A DNA stretch of 64,000 nt from JAMXLO01 sp036265005 (lineage in GTDB: Bacteria; Pseudomonadota; Alphaproteobacteria; Acetobacterales; Acetobacteraceae), in contig DATAPW010000359.1 in NCBI GenBank assembly GCA_036265005.1, positions 75,817-139,816 of the forward strand. Direction: 5' to 3'. The notes under the pieces were generated by a model, which searched no databases, was not told where the DNA came from, and saw only the letters and a program-made list of their open reading frames with translations. This document shows, in pieces, positions 57,799 to 64,000 of this stretch. The position numbers were made by a program, and so were the translations under genes. Positions within the stretch are counted from its first letter, which is position 1, and the number at the start of each line of letters is the position of its first letter.

Positions 57799-58930
57799 AT
57801 GTCAGCCGAATCGGACGCCCTGAACGAGCAGATCAAGCAGTCCGTCGCACTGCTGAGGAGGCATCTTTGACTGGGATGTCGCCGAAGGCCGTCTGGCCGA
57901 ACTGAACGCCCAGGCCGAGAACCCCGACCTCTGGAACGATGCCGCCGCCGCGCAGAAGGTGATGCGCGAGCGCAACCAGCTTGCTTCGCAGATGGAGGGT
58001 GTCAGCAAGCTGGAGCAGGACGTCGCCGATACCAGCGAACTGATCGAGCTGGCCGAGGCGGAAGGCGATGCGACGATGGTCGCCGACGGCATGGCCACCC
58101 TGCGCGCGCTGGCCGAGGAGGCGAAGCGCCGCGAGATCGAGAGCCTGCTCGCTGGTGAGGCGGATGCCAACGACGCCTATATCGAGATCAACGCCGGCAC
58201 CGGCGGCACCGAGGCGCAGGACTGGGCCGAGATGCTGATGCGCATGTACATGCGGTGGGCCGAACAGCACGACTACAAGGTGCAGTTGCTGGAGCAGAGC
58301 GAAGGCGAGCAGGCCGGCATCAAGTCGGCGACGCTGCAGGTGGGCGGCCCCAACGCCTATGGCTGGCTGAAGACCGAGGCCGGGGTGCATCGCCTGGTGC
58401 GCATTAGCCCGTTTGATTCGGCGGCGCGGCGGCACACCAGCTTTGCCTCGGTGTGGGTCTACCCGGTGGTCGATGACAGCATCGACATCACGATCGATCC
58501 GAGCGACCTGAAGGTGGACACCTACCGGGCGTCGGGTGCCGGCGGGCAGCACGTCAACAAGACCGAAAGCGCGATCCGCATCACCCACGTGCCGTCCGGC
58601 ATCATCGTCGCCTGCCAGACCGACCGCAGCCAGCATCGCAACCGGGCGACCGCGATGGCGATGCTGAAGGCGCGGCTGTACGAGGCCGAGTTGCAGCGGC
58701 GCGAGGCGGCGGCCGCGGCGGTGGAGAACGCCAAGACCGACATCGGCTGGGGCCATCAGATCCGCAACTACGTGCTGGCGCCGTACCAGCTGGTGAAGGA
58801 CCTCCGCACCGGGGTGGAAAAGGGCAATCCCGACGCGGTGCTGGGCGGCGAACTGGATGAATTCATGGCCGCAGCACTGGCGGCCCGCGCCGGCGCGACG
58901 CGATCCGAGGCCAGCGCCCAGGCACGCTAG
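57799..58930 (+). CDS. prfB: Peptide chain release factor 2, expressed by +1 frameshift
   Basis: The zero frame runs from ATG 57799 for 23 codons to CTT 57865-57867 and stops at TGA 57868-57870. Skipping T 57868 joins it to the frame that reads DWDVAEGRLAELNAQAENPDLWNDAA through 58930, 376 residues in total. Domain 2 and 3 marks are present: the GGQ loop in RASGAGGQHVNKTESAIRITH and the stop-codon-recognition SPFDSAARRHTSFASV (SPF motif). RF2 releases peptides at UGA and UAA. The frameshift lets RF2 control its own level. It follows mrcA by 29 bases. Confidence 0.97.
57856..57870 (+). promoter_or_regulatory. prfB programmed +1 frameshift site
   Basis: AGGAGG (57856-57861), CAT, then CTT TGA C. 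An internal Shine-Dalgarno three bases before the slippery CTT, and the UGA followed by C, are the same parts as in E. coli prfB (AGGGGG TAT CTT TGA C). Confidence 0.95.
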
Positions 58931-58958
58931 GGCGGCGGCGGAATGCGCTGCGCATTCC
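58928..58958. repeat. Perfect hairpin of the TAGGGCGG family behind prfB
   Basis: GGCGGAATGCG (58934-58944) and CGCATTCCGCC (58948-58958) are perfect inverted 11-base arms with a CTG loop. The TAG at its edge is the prfB stop codon. With this stability it could end or stabilise the prfB mRNA, though no T-run follows. Confidence 0.8.
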
Positions 58959-59019
58959 GCCATCCGGCGCCGCCCCACGCCTTCACCCGCCATTTACATC
59001 GCCACGCCATGGTGGGCGC

Positions 59020-60567
59020 ATGCCGGCCATCGTGGACATGCTGCTCGCCGCGATCGACCATCAGCGCGCCGGCCAGCGTGCGGACGCCGAGGCACTGTAT
59101 CGCGCGGTACTCGAGGCCGCCCCGGGCCACGGTCAGGCGCTGTACCTCTACGGACTGCTGCAGCTTGATGGCGGTCAGCCGCGCGAGGCTGCGGCAACGC
59201 TGCTGCGTGCCGCGGCGGCAAGGCCCCGGCACGCCGCAACGCTGATGAACCTGGGCCGCGCGCTGCTCGCCGACCGACGGCCGGCCGAAGCGCTCGATGC
59301 CATCGACCGGCTGCTGTGCCAGGAAGCCTGCCATCCCGAGGCGGCTTTCCTGCGCGGCACTGCACTCAACGCACTCGGGCACCCCGTCCTGGCAATCGCC
59401 GCATTCGAGCTTGCCTTGTCGCGCGATCCACACAATGCCGCCGCGCTGCTCAATCTCGGCAACGCCTGCACCGACCTCGATCGACTGGACGATGCGGAGC
59501 GCCACTGCCGGGAGGCGGTCCGTCTGGCACCGGCGCTGGTGGAGGCGCATGCCAGCCTGGGGTTCGTGCTGACCTCGCGCGGGCGGCTTGGCGAGGCCAT
59601 CTCAAGCTGCGAAGCCGCCATCGCGCTGCGGCCCGACTTCGCCCAGGCGCACTGGAACAAGGCGGTGGCCGCGCTGTTGTCGGGCGACCTCGCCCTGGGC
59701 TTCCGCGAGTACGAGTGGCGCAAGCGGCATGACCGGTTCCGCAGCGACTTCATCGACCTGCCCGGCCCGCAATGGGATGGCAGCGATCCGGCGGGCCGAA
59801 CCATCCTGGTGCACGCCGAACAGGGGTTCGGCGACACCATCCAGTTCGCCCGCTACCTGCCGCTGATCGCGGCGCGCGGCGGGCGTGCCGTGCTGGCGTG
59901 CGAACGGCCGCTGATCCCGTTGCTGGCCGGCATGGCGGACGTCGGCGTCGTGCCCAAGAGCATCAGGCTGCCGCCGTACGATTGCTGGCTCGACCAGATG
60001 AGCCTGCCGCGCGTGTTCGCCACGAGCCTGGACAGCATTCCGGTGCCGGGCGGCTATCTGCGCGCCGATCCGACGCGCGTCGCCGCGTGGCGGGCGAGGC
60101 TGCCGAAAGGGCCGAATGTCGGCCTGGCGTGGGCCGGCAATCGCGCGCACTCCAACGACCGGCGCCGCTCGATGCCGGCGGCAGCACTGGATCGCATCCT
60201 CGCGGCGCCCGGCATCAACTTCGTCAATCTCCAGGTCGGCACGGGCGCCGGCGAGATCGGCCTGGCGGATCTGTCGCAGCACCTGGTGGACTACGCCGAA
60301 ACCGCGGCACTGATCGCCGCACTGGACCTGCTCGTCACGGTGGACACATCGGTTGCGCATGTCGCCGGTGCACTGGGGAAACCAGCGTGGGTGATGCTGC
60401 CGTATGCGCCGGACTGGCGCTGGCTGCTCGGACGCGACGACACGCCTTGGTACGACACGCTGCGCCTGTTCCGCCAGCCGTCTCCGGGCGACTGGGACAC
60501 GGTGACCGCAGCGGTAGCCGACGCGCTGATCAGAAGACCTGTCCACGATGCCGGACCTGCCGATTGA
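59020..60567 (+). CDS. TPR protein with glycosyltransferase-like C-terminal domain
   Basis: 515 residues. About six tetratricopeptide repeats cover residues 5-215, for example AEALYRAVLEAAPGHGQALYLYGLLQLDGG and NAAALLNLGNACTDLDRLDDAERHCREAVRLAP. The rest (about 250-500) has TILVHAEQGFGDTIQFARYLPLIAARGG, GPNVGLAWAGNRAHSNDRRRSMPA and LLVTVDTSVAHVAGALGKPAWVMLPYAPDWRWLLGRDDTPWY, the layout of ADP-heptose/GT9-like C-terminal domains common in TPR proteins of Rhodospirillales. A role in protein or surface glycan modification is likely but unproven. ATG 59020. Confidence 0.89.
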   Translation: MPAIVDMLLAAIDHQRAGQRADAEALYRAVLEAAPGHGQALYLYGLLQLDGGQPREAAATLLRAAAARPRHAATLMNLGRALLADRRPAEALDAIDRLLCQEACHPEAAFLRGTALNALGHPVLAIAAFELALSRDPHNAAALLNLGNACTDLDRLDDAERHCREAVRLAPALVEAHASLGFVLTSRGRLGEAISSCEAAIALRPDFAQAHWNKAVAALLSGDLALGFREYEWRKRHDRFRSDFIDLPGPQWDGSDPAGRTILVHAEQGFGDTIQFARYLPLIAARGGRAVLACERPLIPLLAGMADVGVVPKSIRLPPYDCWLDQMSLPRVFATSLDSIPVPGGYLRADPTRVAAWRARLPKGPNVGLAWAGNRAHSNDRRRSMPAAALDRILAAPGINFVNLQVGTGAGEIGLADLSQHLVDYAETAALIAALDLLVTVDTSVAHVAGALGKPAWVMLPYAPDWRWLLGRDDTPWYDTLRLFRQPSPGDWDTVTAAVADALIRRPVHDAGPAD

Positions 60568-60838
60568 AGGTGGTAGCGAACGCGACTACCCTTCCGACAT
60601 GGAACGCAGGGTCCGTGTGCTGGAAGAGATCGCCGCAGCCACCAAGGCAATGCTGGCGGAGATCCGCGCGGACCAACGCGCCATGCGCCCCGAGATGGCG
60701 GCGAACGCCGCTGCCATGCGATCCGAAATCATCGGCATGGAACGGCGGGAGCGCGACTTGCGCATCACCTTCGGCGCCATCATCAGCACCACACCCGGCC
60801 CCGCCTCCCTGATCGTGCATACGGCGCACCGGCTCTAG
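60548..60838 (+). CDS. Small coiled-coil protein, probably truncated
   Basis: 96 residues from ATG 60548, overlapping the TPR gene by 20 bases. DMERRVRVLEEIAAATKAMLAEIRADQRAMRPEMAANAAAMRSEI is a long amphipathic helix of coiled-coil type. Relatives that I recall in alphaproteobacteria end in a C-terminal membrane helix. Here the frame instead ends FGAIISTTPGPASLIVHTAHRL, so the anchor may have been lost or frameshifted. Confidence 0.55.
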   Translation: MPDLPIEGGSERDYPSDMERRVRVLEEIAAATKAMLAEIRADQRAMRPEMAANAAAMRSEIIGMERRERDLRITFGAIISTTPGPASLIVHTAHRL

Positions 60839-60839
60839 G

Positions 60840-61862
60840 ATGTTCGAGACCACCATCGCCGGCAGCCTGCCGAAACCCGCGTGGCTCGCCGAACCGAACA
60901 TGCTGTGGCCGCCATGGAAGCTTGCCGGCGACGAGCTGGCGGCGGCGAAGCGCGATGCAACCCTGCTGGCGATCAAGCAGCAGGAAGACGCCGGCATCGA
61001 CATCGTCAGCGACGGCGAGCAGTCGCGCCAGCACTTCGTGCACGGCTTCCTGGAGAATGTCGAAGGCATCGACTTCGGCCGGCGCGTCGAGATGGGCATC
61101 CGCGACAACCGCTACAAGGCGATGGTGCCGACGGTGACCGGCGCGCTGCGCCTGCGCGACCGCGTGCATGCGACAGAGGCCCGGGTGGCGCGCGCGCACA
61201 CCACGCGCAGGCTGAAGTTCACCCTGCCCGGCCCGATGACGATTGTGGATACGATCGCCGATGCGCACTACGGCGACCGGGTGGCGATGGCGATGGCGTT
61301 CGCCGCCCTGCTGAACGAGGAGGCGCGCGCACTGGAAGCCGACGGCGTGGATGTCATCCAGTTCGATGAGCCGGCATTCAACGTCTACATGGATGCGGTC
61401 AGGGAATGGGGCGTCGCGGCGCTGGAACGCGCGGCCGAAGGACTGTCGTGCACCACAGCGGTGCATATCTGCTACGGCTACGGCATCCAGGCGAACATCG
61501 ACTGGAAAGGCACGCTGGGCTCCGAGTGGCGCCAGTACGAAGCGACATTCCCTGCGCTGGCGGCGAGCCGCATCGACCAGGTCTCGCTGGAATGCCGCAA
61601 CGCGCGCGTGCCGCCGCGGCTGATGCAGTTGCTGGCCGGCAAGGACGTGCTGGTCGGCGTGATCGACGTGGCGTCCGACCGCGTGGAGACCGCCGAGGAT
61701 GTCGCCGACACCATCGAGGACGCACTGGAGTTCGTGCCGGCGGATCGGCTGTTCCCCTGCACCAACTGCGGCATGGCGCCGATGCGGCGCGAGGTGGCGG
61801 AGGCGAAGCTGGGGGCGCTCGGGGCCGGGGCGGCGCTGGCGCGCCGGCGGCTGGGCGCGTAA
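60840..61862 (+). CDS. MetE C-terminal-like cobalamin-independent methyltransferase
   Basis: 340 residues, single TIM barrel like the core domain of MetE. FETTIAGSLPKPAWL and VSDGEQSRQHFVHGFLENVEGI open it. The Zn site is suggested by AVHICYGYG (His, Cys) and FPCTNCGMAPM (Cys), with Glu in VSLECRN. Such core-MetE proteins transfer a methyl group to a thiol. The methyl donor and acceptor may differ from 5-methyl-THF and homocysteine, since the N-terminal folate-polyglutamate half of MetE is absent. It starts two bases after the coiled-coil gene. Confidence 0.87.
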   Translation: MFETTIAGSLPKPAWLAEPNMLWPPWKLAGDELAAAKRDATLLAIKQQEDAGIDIVSDGEQSRQHFVHGFLENVEGIDFGRRVEMGIRDNRYKAMVPTVTGALRLRDRVHATEARVARAHTTRRLKFTLPGPMTIVDTIADAHYGDRVAMAMAFAALLNEEARALEADGVDVIQFDEPAFNVYMDAVREWGVAALERAAEGLSCTTAVHICYGYGIQANIDWKGTLGSEWRQYEATFPALAASRIDQVSLECRNARVPPRLMQLLAGKDVLVGVIDVASDRVETAEDVADTIEDALEFVPADRLFPCTNCGMAPMRREVAEAKLGALGAGAALARRRLGA

Positions 61863-61892
61863 CATCCACCGGACAAGCGGCGAGGCGAACCC

Positions 61893-62663
61893 ATGATCCT
61901 GACGGCGAACAGCGAAGTCGCGCGGCAGACCACGCGGCGCAAGACCGGCAACGGCTGGCACACCACGTTCATCGGCGAGAACCGCAACACCCTGAAGCAG
62001 GGCGAAGCGCCGCCCGCGGCGGGCGTGCTGTATCCGATGGCCTTCCTGGTCGAGAAAGACCCGCATGCGGTGGTCAAGCCGCATTTCCACCAGGCCGACC
62101 AGTACCAGGTGGTGGTGCAGGGCGGCGGCCGTCTCGGCACGCATGACGTGGGGACGGTGGCGGTGCACTACACCGACGCCTGGTCCGCCTACGGTCCGAT
62201 CGTCGCGGCCGACGAGGGGATCGCCTGGTTCACCCTGCGCAACGCCTGGGATTCCGGTGCGCGCTATATGCCGACCGCGCGCGAGCAGTTGCGCGCGGCG
62301 CGGGCGCAGAACCTCCAGCATCGCGAGGCGACGGCGCCGCCGATGCCGGTGGCCTCCGCTGCCGACCTGGCGCGCACCGACCGGCTTTCCTGCGCGACGG
62401 TGATCGCGCAGACGCCGGATGGCATGGCCACCTGGCGCTATCGCCTGCCCGCCGGCGCCAGCGTCAGTGGCCCGGATCCGCGCGAAGGCGGCGGACAGTT
62501 CTGGATCGTCCTGTCCGGCGCGGCGTCGGCCGGCGGATCGGCGCTGCTGCCGCCGAACTCGTGCGTCTTCGTGGCGCCCGACGATGGCAGCCTGACGGTG
62601 ACTGCCGGCGTTGCGGGAGCCGAGGCGATGTGCCTGCAATTCCCGGTGCTGGCGCGCCACTGA
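61893..62663 (+). CDS. Bicupin-like protein
   Basis: 256 residues in two cupin-like halves. The first has HAVVKPHFHQADQYQVVVQGGGRLG (H-x-H and a following Gln/Tyr in place of Glu) and VHYTDAWSAYGPIVA. The second has ATWRYRLPAGASVSGPDP and GGGQFWIVLSGAASAGG but lacks the metal histidines. A role in sensing or in ring/ketone cleavage is possible. The gene follows the MetE-like gene by 30 bases and probably shares its transcript. Confidence 0.82.
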   Translation: MILTANSEVARQTTRRKTGNGWHTTFIGENRNTLKQGEAPPAAGVLYPMAFLVEKDPHAVVKPHFHQADQYQVVVQGGGRLGTHDVGTVAVHYTDAWSAYGPIVAADEGIAWFTLRNAWDSGARYMPTAREQLRAARAQNLQHREATAPPMPVASAADLARTDRLSCATVIAQTPDGMATWRYRLPAGASVSGPDPREGGGQFWIVLSGAASAGGSALLPPNSCVFVAPDDGSLTVTAGVAGAEAMCLQFPVLARH

Positions 62664-62686
62664 GGCGTCGCGCCGCGCGGCCCGGC

Positions 62687-62848
62687 TCAGCCGCAGGTTC
62701 CCATGCTGTCCTCGGCGACGGGCGGTGTGGGTTTCTGCTTGTCCTGGATTGGATGTTTGCGTTGTTCTGCGGCTCCTTTCGCGGGTTGGTCGTGCAGCCA
62801 TCCTGACGGCCGCGTGGCGTCCAGGAAGTCATCGGCGGCGGGCAACAT
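62687..62848 (-). CDS. Possible small hydrophilic protein, 53 residues
   Basis: In the 269-base gap 62664-62932 a minus-strand frame from ATG 62848, with GGAG seven bases upstream, encodes MLPAADDFLDATRPSGWLHD, then a Lys/Gln/Pro-rich tail ending EDSMGTCG. The good ribosome site and protein-like composition make it plausible. No family is recognised. It is convergent with the cupin gene. Confidence 0.45.
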   Translation of the reverse strand: MLPAADDFLDATRPSGWLHDQPAKGAAEQRKHPIQDKQKPTPPVAEDSMGTCG

Positions 62849-62932
62849 GGCGGTCTCCGTCCGTTGGGCCGCAATCATGCGCCCGCAGCGCTTGCCAAAC
62901 CGTGAACACGCGAGATCGCGTGGGAGGGAACC

Positions 62933-63976
62933 ATGGCCATCGTCATCACCCGCCGGCGTGCCGCCGCCGGACTTGGCGCACTCGGTGCCGCATCCGTGCT
63001 GCCCCGCACGGCCCGCGCCGATCTGCCGGCGCTGGAAGAAGCCGCACGCCAGGAAGGCACGCTGACCTGGTACGTCGCGCAACTGGACACCGAAACAGCC
63101 GAGTTGTTCGCCCGCCGCTTCACCGCGGCGCATCCGGGCATCACTGTCGAGGTGATCCGCACCACCGGCCAGGTCGCGTTCCAGCGCCTGTCGCTGGATA
63201 TCAAAAACCATGCGCCGCATTGCGACGTGTTCAGCGCCACCGATGCCTCGCACATGCCGGTGCTGAAGGAGCACTCGGAGCTGACGCAGTTCACGCCCGA
63301 CAACAGCGCCGCCATGCGGCCGCAGTTCCGCGCCCAGTCCGATGCGGGCTGGTACTACGTCACCAATGCCGGGCGCTGGGTGTTGATCCGCAACAGCGGC
63401 AAGGTGACGCCGGAGATGGCGCCGAAAACCTGGACCGACCTGCTCGATCCGCATTGGAAGGGCCAGGTATCGGTGGCGCATCCGGCGTTCAGCGGCGGCG
63501 CAGGCGTCTGGTCGCTGGCGATGCAGAAGCTCTATGGCTGGGACTTCTTCAAGGCGCTGGCGAAGAACAATCCGCGCATCGGCCGCTCGACGCAGGACAC
63601 CGTGACGCTGCTGAGCGGCGGCGAATGCCTGGTCGGTCCGACCTGGGCGCCCGGTGCGTATCGCGGCGTGGACAAGGGCAATCCGATTGCGATCGATCAG
63701 CCGCGCGACGGCGTGGTGGTGATGGTGTTCCCCTCCGCGATCCCGGCGCACGCGCCGCACCCGAATGCGGCGCGGCTGTTCATGGAATGGCTGTTGAGCC
63801 GCGAGTATTCGCAACTGATCGCGGCGGACGGCAGCGAGCCGGTGCGCGCCGATGTGCCGCCGCGGCCGGACGAGCCGGCGCTCGATACGCAGACGGTGAT
63901 TGCACTGACGGTGGAGGAGATCCGCAAGGGCGTGCCGGAGGTGATCGAGCAGTGGCAGGACATATTCGGGGGATGA
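62933..63976 (+). CDS. Iron/polyamine-type ABC transporter substrate-binding protein
   Basis: 347 residues from ATG 62933 with a GGAGGG site. A Tat-like lead (TRRRAAAGLGALGAASVLPRTARA) precedes a family 1/Fe(III)-type SBP: EGTLTWYVAQLDTETAELFARRFTAAHPGITVEVIRTTG, CDVFSATDASHMPVLKE and RWVLIRNSGKVTPEMAPKTWTDLLDPHWKGQVSVAHPAFSGG. The C-terminal FMEWLLSREYSQLIAADGSEPVRADVPP is typical of ferric- or thiamine-type binders. The next gene begins in its stop codon. Confidence 0.93.
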   Translation: MAIVITRRRAAAGLGALGAASVLPRTARADLPALEEAARQEGTLTWYVAQLDTETAELFARRFTAAHPGITVEVIRTTGQVAFQRLSLDIKNHAPHCDVFSATDASHMPVLKEHSELTQFTPDNSAAMRPQFRAQSDAGWYYVTNAGRWVLIRNSGKVTPEMAPKTWTDLLDPHWKGQVSVAHPAFSGGAGVWSLAMQKLYGWDFFKALAKNNPRIGRSTQDTVTLLSGGECLVGPTWAPGAYRGVDKGNPIAIDQPRDGVVVMVFPSAIPAHAPHPNAARLFMEWLLSREYSQLIAADGSEPVRADVPPRPDEPALDTQTVIALTVEEIRKGVPEVIEQWQDIFGG

Positions 63977-64000
63977 TGCTGCGGCGTCCTGGCGGAACGT
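63973..64000 (+). CDS. Start of next gene, probably the ABC permease (cut by window end)
   Basis: ATG 63973 overlaps the TGA stop of the binding-protein gene by the ATGA arrangement and reads MMLRRPGGT before the window ends. Such binding-protein genes are normally followed by a permease gene. Only nine codons are visible. Confidence 0.4.

Noticed and set aside
57959..58930. prfB taken as a shorter gene starting at an internal ATG, or as a frameshift mutation
   Set aside because: The AGGAGG-CTT-TGA-C site shows programmed +1 frameshifting from ATG 57799.
60783..62801. Minus-strand open frame of 672 codons opposite the MetE-like and cupin genes
   Set aside because: Antisense shadow without any recognisable domain.

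Overview
The window looks like chromosomal DNA from a high-GC alphaproteobacterium, most likely Acetobacteraceae/Rhodospirillales. The evidence is strong G+C bias, frequent GTG starts with 4-base (GTGA/ATGA) gene overlaps, an RNase E with a long acidic insertion inside its S1 domain, the conserved block rne / amiC-mrcA-prfB, and several families of GC-rich palindromic intergenic repeats. No tRNA, rRNA, CRISPR array, prophage or transposase was seen. The genus cannot be fixed from the sequence alone.

Layout. 1-3.0 kb: end of a malonyl-CoA decarboxylase gene, nnr (NAD(P)HX repair) and a 3-hydroxyacyl-CoA dehydrogenase. 3.0-7.7 kb: a peptide-type ABC importer (binding protein and two permeases, no ATPase here) with a DUF1028 protein and an acetyltransferase. 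7.7-10.1 kb: a mosaic palindromic repeat, then a flavoprotein fused to selenophosphate synthetase (SelD). 10.1-15.3 kb: an aromatic/acid catabolic operon (two MaoC-type hydratase subunits, a double enolase-superfamily protein, PcaH, PcaG, an Asp/Glu-type racemase). 15.6-22.7 kb: a phosphatase and a divergent chromate-resistance locus (full-length ChrB facing ChrB-C, ChrA, a SOD-rhodanese fusion, a beta-propeller and an MFS protein). 22.7-24.7 kb: a nuclease-helicase of DUF2075 type. 24.9-33.3 kb: an HpaB-like monooxygenase with a VOC dioxygenase, a phosphoesterase, a Na+/H+ antiporter, HxlR-MATE, an acetyltransferase and an MFS protein. 33.3-37.0 kb: a tightly overlapped sulfate importer (sbp-cysT-cysW-cysA). 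37-42 kb: lipoproteins, a DsbA-like protein, a gamma-glutamyltransferase-like lipoprotein and an aminotransferase. 42-46.3 kb: a degenerate M23 peptidase and a three-gene exported module. 46.3-58.9 kb: rne, a selenoprotein operon, then amiC, mrcA and prfB. 59-64 kb: a TPR protein, a MetE-like protein, a cupin protein and an iron-type ABC binding protein.

The most notable item is on the minus strand at 50511-51035. An apparent 106-codon ORF stops at a UGA that reads straight on, in frame, into Gly-Ser-Cys-Ser-Ser-Cys and about 80 more codons. This gives a GDUGSC motif, and an 8-bp hairpin with a GUC loop lies just after the UGA. It is a UGSC-family selenoprotein that a standard gene caller truncates. 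It is the last gene of an operon with a luciferase-like flavin monooxygenase, an alpha/beta hydrolase and an unrecognised 351-residue partner, and this operon sits between rne and amiC, genes that are neighbours in other alphaproteobacteria. The SelD fusion 40 kb away would supply the selenium donor. A second recoding event, the classical +1 frameshift of prfB, lies 7 kb downstream.
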